From Comamonadaceae bacterium PBBC2 (GTDB taxonomy: Bacteria; Pseudomonadota; Gammaproteobacteria; Burkholderiales; Burkholderiaceae_C): a stretch of DNA of 60,207 nt. Shown one piece after another: positions 34,179-43,855 of this stretch; position 1 is the stretch's first letter, and each line of letters begins with the position of its first letter. The DNA is taken from NCBI GenBank assembly GCA_002255935.1, contig NKIO01000015.1, positions 1 through 60,207 of the forward strand, written 5' to 3'. The translations under genes were made by a program, and so were the position numbers. The notes beneath the pieces are model-generated. The model searched no databases. It saw only the letters and a program-made list of their open reading frames with translations, and was not told where the DNA came from.

Positions 34179-36781
34179 AACTTGTATTCGGCTTTGAGCT
34201 TGAGGGTGCGGCCGTAGTAGTTGGCGTAACGGGTGTCGACGCCTTGCAAGATGCCAGAAGTCAGCAAGCGCAGTGGGGGCTCTTTGTCGAGCAAATTGTT
34301 CACAACCATGCTCAGTGTGAGTTGGGAGTTAACAGTCCATTTGCCACCGATATCCAATGTCCAGTAACTTGGCACTTTGTGTGTGAAGGGAATGGTTTCT
34401 TGGTCGGTGGTGGCCAAGCTGGTTGCTTCGGTGTTGCCAGAGCGGTAATTGACTGTGGCGTGAGTGCTCCAGTTGCCTTGGTCCAAGGCCGTTCGCATGC
34501 TCCATTGGTTGCGAGGGGTGACCGCATAGCTCAGTGGGCTGAATTGCCCTAAATCAGAGACAAAGGGGCTGTCGTTGGAGAATTGCCTTTCTGATTGCAG
34601 GAAGTGGGTGCCTTTGAAGCTCCAGCGCAAAACACCCCAATCTGTCGGTTTGCGCCATTGGATGTCGTAGTCAATGCCGCTGGAATGAGCGCGTCCCAGA
34701 TTGCTGTTGGGGGAAAGAATGGCGAGCGTGCCATTTCTGTCGGTGAGGTATTGGTTGCGCAGAGCGGGGGTGTTCAATATGTGTTCGGCCGAAATGTTGC
34801 CGAACGTGTCTGAAATCCGCAGTTGCCACCAATCCATGCCCAAGGACCATGTTGAAGATGGGTCGAATCGGAAGCCGAGATTTTTTTGTGTGGATTTTTC
34901 GGGATTCAAAGCCGGGTTTCCCTGGAAATAGATGGGAATCCATTTGCCACCGTCTTGGATGCTGCTGATGTAGGAGCTTTGGTTGGTTGTTTGACCCAGC
35001 GTTGGGGCTCTGAAGCCATTACCGACAGAGCCTCGGAAAAAGAAGTTCTCGTTGGTTTTCCACTTCCAGCCCGCCTTGCTTGTTGCCACGCCGCCGAAGT
35101 CAGAGTATTGATCGTAGCGACCAGAAAAGGTGGCTTCTAAGGTTTCGGTCAGAGGCGCTTGTAACTCGCCAAAGACTGCGATGTTGTGGCGCTTGCCGGA
35201 AAAAGCAGGGCGATTCGTGCTCACGGTGCGGGTTGCATAACTGATGCTGTCGGCGCGTGCGCTCAGGCCCAGTCCAAGTGCCACCGGGCCGTGGTCGGTT
35301 TCGAAAACCTCTTTCGATGCCAGTGTGTCCATCGCGATCAGTGTGGTTTGCCCCAAATCGCCGTAACTGTTGTACACGGTTGGGTTTTTGTAAGGGTCAA
35401 ATTTGGCCAGCGTTGCGCTGCTGTATTGCGCAGGGTTTTGTTGTGTTTCTTCAGGCGTTAAGGACAGGTTTTCAAGGCTTTGGTTCCTGCCAATCAAGCC
35501 AGAAACATAGCTGCGATCCACTTTGTGCTGGCCCTTGGAGATAGACGACACGATGTTCCATCCATCCCAATCGCCGCGCACGCCGATGACACCCTGGAAC
35601 ATGTTGTTTTGGTAACGCTGGCGCAGCACATCCAAAGGTTCGGCCGTCATGAGTGCCGCACTGCCATCAGGAAACAGGTTGTCGTATTCCAGGTAGCTGC
35701 TCGGGACGCTGTTTTGGGTGTATTGCCCCAAAACCAGTTCTGAAAAACCAATCCAGTTTTGGCCGATGAATTTTTCACCCTTCAAGTAGAGTTGTTGCTT
35801 GTTTGTTTCGGGGTAAACCGTGTAGAGCGCTTGCGTGTTTGTGAAGCAAAAAGTCTGTGCCGAAGTGGCATAGGTGTAATTGCCAGTTGGACAGCGACCG
35901 TAACGGTCCAAGTAGGTGTTATGGACGGTGCCATTGGTGCTCACGTTGTAGCCTGGCGCACCGTACAGACTGAACAACTGATTCGAGTCGACAGTGTCGA
36001 AATATTCTTTCCCATTGACATTGAAACGGTGAAGGGCATCTTTGCTGGCAGGACGGTCACCCGCCAACAAAGCTTTTTGGTGTTCAACGCTCCAATGGGC
36101 TTGCAAGCTGTAACCGTCACGTTCTGTTTTGCCTTGCCCCCAAGACAGGCTCAATTGTCGACCGCTGGCGACGCCGCCACGAGGCGCTGTGTGTTGTGCA
36201 GAGATTTGGGTTCCTTGGACATTGTTTTTGGTGATGATGTTCACCACGCCAGCCACCGCATCAGAGCCATAACGGCTGGAGGACCCATCGGTCAACATCT
36301 CGATGCGCTCTATGGCGGTCAAGGGCAGGATGTTCAGATCCACGATGGCGCGTTCACCGCTGATGGTTTGGCTGCCGTAATAAGGCAGTCTGCGGCCATT
36401 GAGCAGCACAAGGGTGCCGCTTTGGTAACCGTGGATGGCGGCGGCTTCTGGCCCGCCTGCTACGGAACCCGTCATGGTGCCTTGCTCCTGGAAGTTCACC
36501 ATCAGTGGTAATTGATGCAGCAACTCCGTCAGATTGCTCGCGCCGCTGCGCTCGATCTCGCGGCGATTGATGGTTTGCAAGGGCAGGGCCTGCTTGGCTT
36601 CCTTCGCCAAAATCGCTGACCCCGTGATCTCCACCTTTTCAAATTGCCGGTATTCCAGTGGCGCGTCCTTCACTTCGACAGCGGGGTATTTCTGCTCGGG
36701 AATCTCGGTGTTGGCCATCACTGGCACGAGTGAAGCGGCCGACCATGCGGCCGTGCAGCCCCATTGAATGAACTTGTTCAT
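34175..36781 (-). CDS. TonB-dependent outer-membrane receptor
   Basis: An 868-residue outer-membrane receptor that would import a scarce substrate (siderophore, vitamin or sugar) using TonB energy. A signal peptide covers about residues 1-23. The plug domain (about 60-180) has NLTELLHQLPL, GTLVLLNGRRLPYYG and IERIEMLTDGSSSRYGSDA. The rest is barrel, ending in the expected aromatic residue (LKAEYKF). A strong GGGAGGA precedes ATG 36781. There are no transport or regulatory genes beside it, so the ligand is unknown. Its GC content is visibly lower (roughly 52%) than the flanks, which suggests acquisition by transfer. Confidence 0.9.
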   Translation of the reverse strand: MNKFIQWGCTAAWSAASLVPVMANTEIPEQKYPAVEVKDAPLEYRQFEKVEITGSAILAKEAKQALPLQTINRREIERSGASNLTELLHQLPLMVNFQEQGTMTGSVAGGPEAAAIHGYQSGTLVLLNGRRLPYYGSQTISGERAIVDLNILPLTAIERIEMLTDGSSSRYGSDAVAGVVNIITKNNVQGTQISAQHTAPRGGVASGRQLSLSWGQGKTERDGYSLQAHWSVEHQKALLAGDRPASKDALHRFNVNGKEYFDTVDSNQLFSLYGAPGYNVSTNGTVHNTYLDRYGRCPTGNYTYATSAQTFCFTNTQALYTVYPETNKQQLYLKGEKFIGQNWIGFSELVLGQYTQNSVPSSYLEYDNLFPDGSAALMTAEPLDVLRQRYQNNMFQGVIGVRGDWDGWNIVSSISKGQHKVDRSYVSGLIGRNQSLENLSLTPEETQQNPAQYSSATLAKFDPYKNPTVYNSYGDLGQTTLIAMDTLASKEVFETDHGPVALGLGLSARADSISYATRTVSTNRPAFSGKRHNIAVFGELQAPLTETLEATFSGRYDQYSDFGGVATSKAGWKWKTNENFFFRGSVGNGFRAPTLGQTTNQSSYISSIQDGGKWIPIYFQGNPALNPEKSTQKNLGFRFDPSSTWSLGMDWWQLRISDTFGNISAEHILNTPALRNQYLTDRNGTLAILSPNSNLGRAHSSGIDYDIQWRKPTDWGVLRWSFKGTHFLQSERQFSNDSPFVSDLGQFSPLSYAVTPRNQWSMRTALDQGNWSTHATVNYRSGNTEATSLATTDQETIPFTHKVPSYWTLDIGGKWTVNSQLTLSMVVNNLLDKEPPLRLLTSGILQGVDTRYANYYGRTLKLKAEYKF

Positions 36782-36987
36782 GATGTCCTCCCTGATCTGT
36801 CAGGTGCATGCGCTTTTAGCGTCTTTTGCACTTCTGAAGATAAATTTGTGTTCGTAAATTAAATCACAGATTTGATTATTTTGTCTATCGGAGTACTCAG
36901 CTTTGACGATTAACCTGCCAAAACCCATGTGCGCGCCAACCCTCGGGTGGCTCAGTAAACTCAGGGGCAATCTCAGGAAGCGATGAC
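36782..36987. promoter_or_regulatory. AT-rich divergent intergenic region, TonB receptor / RND adaptor
   Basis: A 206-base gap between divergent start codons. The part from about 36830 to 36890 is AT-rich and could carry both promoters. I could not pick out a defined operator such as a Fur box. The AGGAAG at 36975-36980 is the ribosome binding site of the plus-strand adaptor gene. Confidence 0.4.
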
Positions 36988-38076
36988 ATGATGAAAACCC
37001 CGAAATGGATGCTGGCCACATTGGCTTTGGCCTTGGCGATGCCTGTCTGGGCCGCAGACGACAAGAAGGCCCCTGCAGCCGCCAAGCCCAGCCTCACGGT
37101 CACCACGGCCCAGCCACTCAAGGCCGATTGGGCGCAAAAAATCAGCGCGAATGGCTCGCTGGCCGCTTGGCAAGAAGCCATCATCGGCGCCGAGGTCAAC
37201 GGCCTGAAGATCACCGATGTGCGCGTCAATGTGGGCGACCGTGTGCAGCGCGGCCAGGTGCTGGCCACCTTGCAGTCCGACACCTTGCGCGCCGAGCAAG
37301 CCCAGGCCGAGGGCACTTTGGCCGAAGCCAGCGCCAGTGCGCAAGAAGCCAAGGCGCAGGCCGACCGTGCGCGGGCCTTGCAACAACAAGGCTTCATCAG
37401 CGCCGCGCAGCTGAGCCAGGCCTTGGCCGCCGAAGCTTCGGCTTCGGCGCGTGTGCAGTCGGCGCGTGCGCTGGTGCAATTGCAAGGGGTGCGTTTGTCG
37501 CAGACCGAGGTCAAGGCCTCGGACGCGGGCGTGATTTCTGCACGCCAGGCCACGGTGGGCAGCGTGGTGGGCGCCGGCACCGAGTTGTTCCGTTTGATCC
37601 GTCAGGGCCGCCTGGAGTGGCGCGCTGAAGTCACCGCCGCCGACGTGGGCCGCATCCCCGTGGGGGCGCTGGTGCAAGTGACCGCCGCCAGCGGCCAGGT
37701 CTTGAGCGGCAAGGTGCGCATGGTCGCGCCCTCGGTGGACATGCAAACGCGAAATGCCTTGGTGTATGTGGACTTGCCTGCAGCCACCGGCAGCGCCCGC
37801 GCCGGCATGTACGCCAAAGGCGAGATCACTTTGGGCCAAAGCCAAGCCATCACGGTGGCGCAAAGCGCGGTGGTGGTGCGCGATGGTTTCAGCTACATCT
37901 ACACCGTGGGTGCGGATCAGAAGGTCACCCAGGTGAAGGTGCAGACCGGACGCCTCAGTGGCGACCGCTTGGAGGTGCTCAGCGGCTTGAAGCCTGATGC
38001 ACGCGTGGTGGTCAGTGGTGGGGCTTTCCTCAACCACGGCGACACGGTGCGCGTGGTCGACGCTGCAGCCAAGTAA
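36988..38076 (+). CDS. RND efflux periplasmic adaptor (membrane fusion protein)
   Basis: A 362-residue adaptor for the permease encoded nine bases downstream. A signal peptide is at residues 1-24 (ending MPVWAADD). Barrel-sandwich halves (GLKITDVRVNVGDRVQRGQVL near 72-92 and ASDAGVISARQATVGSVV near 173-190) enclose a short Ala/Glu-rich helical hairpin (about 95-165). A beta-barrel and membrane-proximal domain follow. ATG 36988 has AGGAAG seven bases upstream; ATG 36991 is an alternative. No outer-membrane channel gene lies in this cluster, so an unlinked TolC protein must serve it. Confidence 0.9.
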   Translation: MMKTPKWMLATLALALAMPVWAADDKKAPAAAKPSLTVTTAQPLKADWAQKISANGSLAAWQEAIIGAEVNGLKITDVRVNVGDRVQRGQVLATLQSDTLRAEQAQAEGTLAEASASAQEAKAQADRARALQQQGFISAAQLSQALAAEASASARVQSARALVQLQGVRLSQTEVKASDAGVISARQATVGSVVGAGTELFRLIRQGRLEWRAEVTAADVGRIPVGALVQVTAASGQVLSGKVRMVAPSVDMQTRNALVYVDLPAATGSARAGMYAKGEITLGQSQAITVAQSAVVVRDGFSYIYTVGADQKVTQVKVQTGRLSGDRLEVLSGLKPDARVVVSGGAFLNHGDTVRVVDAAAK

Positions 38077-38085
38077 GGGGACGTC

Positions 38086-41000
38086 ATGCTCAACGTCTCC
38101 TCTTGGTCGATCCGCAACCCGATTCCGGCCGTCATGCTGTTTGTGCTGCTGTCGGTGGCCGGCTTCATTGCGTTCGGTTCGATGAAAGTCCAGAACTTCC
38201 CAGATCTGGATTTGCCCACCATCACCGTCAACGCCAGCTTGCCGGGCGCAGCGCCTGCGCAACTCGAAAGCGATGTGGCGCGCAAACTCGAAAACGCACT
38301 GGCCCCTTTGCAAGGCCTCAAGCACATCACCACCAAAGTGCAAGACGGCGCGGTCAGCATCACGGCTGAATTCCGCATGGAAAAGCCGGTGCAAGAAGCG
38401 GTGGACGATGTGCGCTCGGCTGTTCAGGGTGTGCGGGCCGATTTGCCCAGCGACCTGCGCGACCCCATCGTGAAAAAAATCAACCTGGCCGGCACGCCCG
38501 TGCTGGCCTACACCGTGCGCTCAAGCCGCATGGACGACGAAGCCTTGTCTTGGCTGGTGGACAACGACATCACGCGCAAGCTCTTGTCGCTGCGCGGTGT
38601 CGGCGCGGTCAACCGCGTGGGTGGGGTCACGCGTGAAGTGCGCATTGCGCTCGATGTGAACCGCTTGCAGTCGCTGGGCATCACCGCATCTGAGGTCTCG
38701 CGCCAGCTCAAGCAGGTGCAGCAAGAAGGCTCGGGGGGCCGCATGGACCTGGGCGCGGGCGAGCAGCCGGTGCGCACCTTGGCCACGGTCAAGACGGCGC
38801 AAGAGGTGGGTCAAATCGAGTTGGCCACCACGCGCGGCGTGCGTGTGCGCTTGGACCAGGTCGCCACCGTCAGCGACACCTTGGCCGATCCACGCTCCGC
38901 CGCCAGCCTCAATGGCACGCCGGTGGTGGGCTTTGAGGTGGTGCGCAGCAAAGGCGAAAGCGAAGTGGCCGTGGGCCGTTTGGTGCGTCAGGCGCTGGCC
39001 GACTTTCGCGCACAGAACCCCGACATCGAGATCACCGAAGCCTTTGACTTTGTGACCCCGGTCGAGGAGGAGTACACCGGCTCTTTGCACCTGCTGTACG
39101 AAGGCGCCATTTTGGCGGTGCTGGTGGTCTGGCTGTTTTTGCGCGATCTTCGGGCGACCTTTGTGTCGGCCGTGGCGCTGCCTTTGTCGGTGATCCCGGC
39201 TTTCATCGGCATGGCTTACTTGGGCTTTTCCATCAACGTGGTCACGCTGCTGGCGCTGTCGTTGGTGATCGGCATTTTGGTGGACGATGCGATCGTCGAG
39301 GTGGAAAACATCGTGCGCCATTTGCGCATGGGTAAGTCGCCTTACCAAGCCGCCATGGAAGCGGCCGACGAGATTGGCCTGGCGGTGATCGCCACCACCT
39401 TCACCCTGATTGCCGTGTTCTTGCCCACGGCCTTCATGGCGGGCATCCCCGGCAAGTTTTTCAAGCAGTTTGGTTGGACGGCTTCGCTGGCGGTGTTTGC
39501 ATCGCTGGTGGTCGCGCGGGTGCTCACGCCCATGATGGCGGCCTACATGCTCAAGCCCATTGTGACCGCCGAGCACGAGCCCCGTTGGCTGACCCGTTAC
39601 ATGGTTTGGGTGGCTTGGTGCATGAAGCACCGCGTGATGACCATGGTCATGGCCACGCTGTTTTTCATCGGCTCCATCATGCTGGTGCCGCTCTTGCCCA
39701 AAGGCTTCATCCCGCCAGACGACAACTCGCAAACGCAGGTTTATGTGGAATTGCCTCCCGGCACCACACTGGCCCAAACCCAGGCCAGCGCCGAGCATGC
39801 CCGCCAGATCTTGATGAAGGTCGATGACGTGAAAAGCGTCTACACCACCATCGGCGGCGGCAGTGCGGGCACCGACCCCTTTGCCGGAGGCGGCGCGGCC
39901 GAGGTGCGCAAGGCGACGTTGACGATTCAGCTCACAGAGCGTGGCCAGCGCCCGCGCAAGCAGCAGATTGAAAACGACATCCGCACCGCGCTGCAGCAGC
40001 TGCCGGGTGTGCGCACCAAGGTCGGCCTGGGCGGCTCGGGCGAGAAATACGTGCTGGTGCTCACCGGCGAAGACCCACAGGCCTTGCAAAGCACCGCCTT
40101 GGCGGTCGAAAAAGACCTGCGCACCATCGACGGTCTGGGCTCGATCGCCTCCACGGCCAGTCTGGTGCGCCCCGAGATCGCGGTGCGCCCCGACTTTGCC
40201 AAGGCCGCCGATTTGGGCGTGACCAGCGCCGCCATCAGCGACACCTTGCGCGTGGCCACGCTGGGCGACTACGACGCGGCCCTGCCCAAGCTCAACTTGT
40301 CGCAGCGCCAGGTGCCCATCGTCGTGAAACTCCAAGCCGATGCCCGCAAAGACCTCTCGGTACTCGAGCGCCTGACGGTGCCCGGCAGCAAAGGCCCGGT
40401 CATGCTGGGGCAAGTGGCCAGCATCGAGGTGGCCGGAGGCCCGGCCGTGATCGACCGCTACGACCGCCAGCGCAACATCAACTTCGAGATCGAGCTGTCC
40501 GGTGTGCCGCTGGGTGATGTGACCGCTGCGGTGCAAAAACTGCCCTCATTGCAAAGCCTGCCGCCGGGTGTGCGCGTGGTCGAAGTGGGCGATGCCGAAG
40601 TCATGGGCGAGCTGTTTGCCAGCTTTGGCCTGGCCATGTTGATTGGCGTGCTGTGCATCTACATTGTGCTGGTCTTGTTGTTCAAAGGCTTTTTGCACCC
40701 GGTCACCATCTTGGCTGCCTTGCCCCTGTCTTTGGGCGGTGCCTTTGTGGGCTTGTTGGTGGCGCAAAAGAGCTTTTCCATGCCCTCCCTGATTGGCCTG
40801 ATCATGCTCATGGGCATCGCCACCAAGAACTCGATCTTGTTGGTGGAATACGCCATCGAAGCGCGGCGCGGCCGCCCCGCCACCGACGGCCATCCGGCCG
40901 TGCCCGGCATGAACCGCTGGGACGCGCTGCTGGACGCCTGCCACAAGCGCGCCCGCCCCATTGTCATGACCACCATCGCCATGGGCGCGGGCATGTTGCC

Positions 41001-41175
41001 CATCGCGATGGGTTGGGGCAGTGCCGACACGAGTTTCCGCTCGCCCATGGCCATTGCCGTGATCGGCGGCCTGATCACCAGCACGGTGCTCAGTTTGCTT
41101 GTGGTTCCGGTGGTGTTCACTTACCTGGACGATCTGGGGCAGTGGACGGTGCGCTTGTTCAAGCGCAAGGCCTGA
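38086..41175 (+). CDS. HAE1-type RND multidrug efflux permease
   Basis: A 1029-residue inner-membrane proton antiporter of the hydrophobe/amphiphile efflux family. The N terminus shows the expected helix and NFPDLDLPTITVNASLPGA. The fourth helix carries LVDDAIVEVENIVRHL with the paired Asp400-Asp401 of the proton relay, which sets it apart from the metal pump at 12474. A second set of helices begins near 840 (FGLAMLIGVLCIYIVLVLLF). GIATKNSILLVEYAIEARRG and PIAMGWGSADTSFRSP are typical. It forms an operon with the adaptor gene and probably the hydrolase that follows. Substrate unknown. Confidence 0.93.
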   Translation: MLNVSSWSIRNPIPAVMLFVLLSVAGFIAFGSMKVQNFPDLDLPTITVNASLPGAAPAQLESDVARKLENALAPLQGLKHITTKVQDGAVSITAEFRMEKPVQEAVDDVRSAVQGVRADLPSDLRDPIVKKINLAGTPVLAYTVRSSRMDDEALSWLVDNDITRKLLSLRGVGAVNRVGGVTREVRIALDVNRLQSLGITASEVSRQLKQVQQEGSGGRMDLGAGEQPVRTLATVKTAQEVGQIELATTRGVRVRLDQVATVSDTLADPRSAASLNGTPVVGFEVVRSKGESEVAVGRLVRQALADFRAQNPDIEITEAFDFVTPVEEEYTGSLHLLYEGAILAVLVVWLFLRDLRATFVSAVALPLSVIPAFIGMAYLGFSINVVTLLALSLVIGILVDDAIVEVENIVRHLRMGKSPYQAAMEAADEIGLAVIATTFTLIAVFLPTAFMAGIPGKFFKQFGWTASLAVFASLVVARVLTPMMAAYMLKPIVTAEHEPRWLTRYMVWVAWCMKHRVMTMVMATLFFIGSIMLVPLLPKGFIPPDDNSQTQVYVELPPGTTLAQTQASAEHARQILMKVDDVKSVYTTIGGGSAGTDPFAGGGAAEVRKATLTIQLTERGQRPRKQQIENDIRTALQQLPGVRTKVGLGGSGEKYVLVLTGEDPQALQSTALAVEKDLRTIDGLGSIASTASLVRPEIAVRPDFAKAADLGVTSAAISDTLRVATLGDYDAALPKLNLSQRQVPIVVKLQADARKDLSVLERLTVPGSKGPVMLGQVASIEVAGGPAVIDRYDRQRNINFEIELSGVPLGDVTAAVQKLPSLQSLPPGVRVVEVGDAEVMGELFASFGLAMLIGVLCIYIVLVLLFKGFLHPVTILAALPLSLGGAFVGLLVAQKSFSMPSLIGLIMLMGIATKNSILLVEYAIEARRGRPATDGHPAVPGMNRWDALLDACHKRARPIVMTTIAMGAGMLPIAMGWGSADTSFRSPMAIAVIGGLITSTVLSLLVVPVVFTYLDDLGQWTVRLFKRKA

Positions 41176-41185
41176 GGAAGCGCTT

Positions 41186-41896
41186 ATGACACCCACCCTG
41201 CTCCTGGTGCCTGGCCTGATGTGCAACGAGGCCGTGTGGGCCCCGGTGATCCCCTTCATCGCACCGGCCGCCCATTGCCAGGTGGTGGACCACGGCAGCG
41301 CCAACAGCTTGGTGCAGATGGCCCAGAAGTTGCTGAGCACGGCGCCCGATCGTTTTGCCTTGGCGGGCCACTCCATGGGGGCGCGGGTGGCCCTCGAGGT
41401 GTACCGGCAAGCGCCTGAGCGGGTCACGCGCATCGCCTTGCTGGACACCGGCTACCTGCCCTTGGCCACAGGCGAGGCGGGTCAGGCCGAGAAAGACAAG
41501 CGGGCCCAACTGCTGCACATCGCCCAAACCCAGGGGGTGCGCCGCATGGCCAGCGCTTGGGTGCAGGGCATGGTGCACCCGGCTCGCCTGTCCGACGCGG
41601 CTTTGATCGAGGCCATCGTGGCGATGTTCGAGCGCAAGTCGGCGGCCATTTTTGAGGCGCAGATTGCCGCCTTGCTGGCCCGCCCCGATGCCCGGCCTGT
41701 GCTGCAAAGCCTGAACGTGCCGACCCTGATCGCTTGTGGCGACCAAGACCTGTGGGCGCCCTTGGCCCAGCACCAGGCCATGCAGGCCTTGGCACCGCAG
41801 GCGCGACTGACGGTTTTTGCCGATGCGGGCCACATGGCACCAATGGAGCAAGCCCAGGCGGTGGCCCAGGCTTTGCGGGACTGGCTGGCCGCATAA
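41186..41896 (+). CDS. Alpha/beta-fold hydrolase
   Basis: A 236-residue cytosolic hydrolase. The nucleophile elbow is GHSMGARVAL (Ser near 63), the acid is Asp in CGDQDLWAP (near 189), and the base His in GHMAPMEQ (near 217); the oxyanion-loop region near the N terminus is LVPGLMCNEAVW. The start is ATG 41186 with GAGGAAG upstream, ten bases after the permease gene, so it is likely cotranscribed with the pump. The substrate (an ester or lactone) cannot be told. Confidence 0.88.
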   Translation: MTPTLLLVPGLMCNEAVWAPVIPFIAPAAHCQVVDHGSANSLVQMAQKLLSTAPDRFALAGHSMGARVALEVYRQAPERVTRIALLDTGYLPLATGEAGQAEKDKRAQLLHIAQTQGVRRMASAWVQGMVHPARLSDAALIEAIVAMFERKSAAIFEAQIAALLARPDARPVLQSLNVPTLIACGDQDLWAPLAQHQAMQALAPQARLTVFADAGHMAPMEQAQAVAQALRDWLAA

Positions 41897-41966
41897 ATCA
41901 ACTGCTGAGCAAGGGACACTCAAGGGCATTAAACTGATCCGACGTTTTACGTCTCGGAAAGTTCAA

Positions 41967-42548
41967 ATGAAGCCAGCTTGGCCCCTGTTCACCCTCGCCG
42001 CGGGTTTGTATGCGATGGCTTTGGCCTCGCACGCCGCTGGCCCTGCCAGCCAGCCTTCGGGCGCATGCCCTGCTTTGCTCAACCACACGGTGGAGCGCTT
42101 GCAAGACGAAAAGCCCCAGTCCCTGTGCCAATACAGCGGCAAAGTCGTGCTGATCGTCAACACCGCCAGCTTTTGCGGCTTTACCCCGCAGTACAAAGGC
42201 TTGGAGGCTTTGCACGCCAAATACAAAGACCAGGGCTTTGCAGTCTTGGGCTTTCCGTCCAACGATTTCTCGCAAGAGACCGGCAGCAACAAACAGATCG
42301 CTGACTTTTGCGAAAACACCTTTGGTGTCAAGTTCCCGATGTTCACCAAAACCCAGGTCACGGGCGATGGCGCATCGCCCCTGTACAAGCAGCTGATCGC
42401 CGAGTCCGGCCAAAAGCCGCGCTGGAATTTCTACAAATACCTGATCGGCCGGGATGGCAAACTGGTGGACAGCTACGGCAGCATCACCGGACCCGACAGC
42501 AAAGCCTTGGTCTCGGCCATTGAAAAATCCCTGAAAACCGCACCATGA
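41967..42548 (+). CDS. Exported glutathione peroxidase-family protein
   Basis: A 193-residue thiol peroxidase of the glutathione peroxidase family with an N-terminal signal sequence (residues 1-23, ending ASHAA), so it should act in the periplasm. The redox cysteine is Cys70 in NTASFCGFTPQY, in place of selenocysteine. FPSNDFSQETGS and WNFYKYLIGRDG carry further conserved active-site residues. It probably reduces lipid or organic peroxides using thioredoxin-like partners. It begins the eight-gene operon, 70 bases after the hydrolase, and overlaps the next gene by four bases. GACGT-TTT-ACGTC (41941-41953) lies just upstream and might be an operator. Confidence 0.9.
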   Translation: MKPAWPLFTLAAGLYAMALASHAAGPASQPSGACPALLNHTVERLQDEKPQSLCQYSGKVVLIVNTASFCGFTPQYKGLEALHAKYKDQGFAVLGFPSNDFSQETGSNKQIADFCENTFGVKFPMFTKTQVTGDGASPLYKQLIAESGQKPRWNFYKYLIGRDGKLVDSYGSITGPDSKALVSAIEKSLKTAP

Positions 42549-43855
42549 GTTCTCCGCGCATGAAGCTGGCCATTGTGGGCTCTGGCATCTCGGGCCTGGC
42601 CGTGGCCCACACCCTGCAGGGCCAAGCCGACATCACGGTGTTTGAAGCGGGCGATTATTTTGGCGGCCATACCCACACGGTGGATGTGACCTTGCCCACG
42701 CCCCAGGGCCTGGTCACGCACGGTGTGGACACCGGTTTTTTGGTGTTCAACGAGCGCACCTATCCCAACCTGATCCAGTTGTTTGCCGACCTCAAGATCA
42801 AAACGGCGGCGTCCGACATGTCGTTTTCGGTCAAGGTGCCCGGCGCCCGCAAGGGCCAGCCTCTGGAGTGGAGCGGCACCAACCTCAACACGGTGTTTGC
42901 GCAGCGCGGCAATTTGTTCAGCCCCCGCTTTTGGCGCATGTTGTCCGATGTGATCCGCTTCAATGCGCTGTGCACCCGCATCGCCCAAGAGCAAAGCGAA
43001 GAGGCGCTGCAGCAGCCGCTCAAAGACTTCCTGAGCACGCACCGCTTCAGCGAGCAGTTCCGCGATTGGTATTTCTTGCCCATGCTCGGTTGCATCTGGA
43101 GCTGCCCGACCGATCAGATGCTGCAGTTCCCCGTGGCGACCATGATCCGCTTTTGCCACAACCACGGCTTGATCCAGGTGATGAACCGTCCGCAATGGTT
43201 CAGTGTGGTGGGCGGTGCGCGGCAATACGTCGAGAAAATCTTGGCCCAGGTGCCCGACAAGCGCTTGAACACGCCGGTGCGCTTGATCGAGCGCGATGAC
43301 CAAAGCGTGCGCATCGTCACCGATGGCCGTGTGGAGCACTTTGACGAGGTGGTGATCGCCACCCACACCGACCAGGCCCTGGCCATGTTGCGCGAGCCCT
43401 CGCCCAACGAGCAGCATGTTTTGGGCAGCATCCGCTACCAGGCCAACCGCGCGGTTTTGCACACCGATGCCTCGGTGCTGCCGGCCAACCCCAAGACTTG
43501 GGCCGCTTGGAATTACGAACGCGCCGCCAGCGATGCGCGCGAGTCTTCCCGCGTTTGCCTGCATTACCTGATCAACCGCTTGCAGCGCATCCCGTTTGCG
43601 CAACCGGTGGTGGTCTCGCTCAACCCGGTGCAAGCCATTGATCCGGCCACCATCGTGGGCGAGTACGACTACGCGCACCCGGTGTTTGACATGCAGGCCA
43701 TCAAGGCGCAGCAATGTCTGCCCTTGATTCAGGGCTTGCAGCACACCTGGTTTGCTGGGGCATGGGCGGGCTATGGCTTCCATGAAGACGGGCTCAAATC
43801 GGGCTTGCAGGTGGGCCGCATGTTGCTGGCCAAAATGAAAGCCGCCGCCCCATGA
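42545..43855 (+). CDS. FAD-dependent amine-oxidase-like protein (COG2907)
   Basis: A 436-residue flavoprotein of the group found beside cyclopropane fatty acid synthase-like genes. The N-terminal dinucleotide fold is IVGSGISGLAVAHTL (about residues 8-22), with an acidic residue at the second strand end (FEAGDYFGGHTHTVD). GVDTGFLVFNERTYPNL and the C-terminal FAD-contact GLQHTWFAGAWAGYGFHEDG are typical. As far as I recall, a relative in Rhodobacter sphaeroides acts as a desaturase of methylated fatty acids on the way to furan fatty acids. It overlaps both neighbours by ATGA. Confidence 0.88.
   Translation: MSSPRMKLAIVGSGISGLAVAHTLQGQADITVFEAGDYFGGHTHTVDVTLPTPQGLVTHGVDTGFLVFNERTYPNLIQLFADLKIKTAASDMSFSVKVPGARKGQPLEWSGTNLNTVFAQRGNLFSPRFWRMLSDVIRFNALCTRIAQEQSEEALQQPLKDFLSTHRFSEQFRDWYFLPMLGCIWSCPTDQMLQFPVATMIRFCHNHGLIQVMNRPQWFSVVGGARQYVEKILAQVPDKRLNTPVRLIERDDQSVRIVTDGRVEHFDEVVIATHTDQALAMLREPSPNEQHVLGSIRYQANRAVLHTDASVLPANPKTWAAWNYERAASDARESSRVCLHYLINRLQRIPFAQPVVVSLNPVQAIDPATIVGEYDYAHPVFDMQAIKAQQCLPLIQGLQHTWFAGAWAGYGFHEDGLKSGLQVGRMLLAKMKAAAP

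Noticed and set aside
38521..40536. 671-residue antisense frame over the HAE1 permease
   Set aside because: Extremely His/Gln/Arg-rich shadow of the permease gene.
41935..41940. TGATCC as an ECF-sigma (RpoE/ChrR-type) -35 element before the lipid operon
   Set aside because: Spacing would place transcription start at or after the first start codon, and no matching -10 was found; kept only as a thought.
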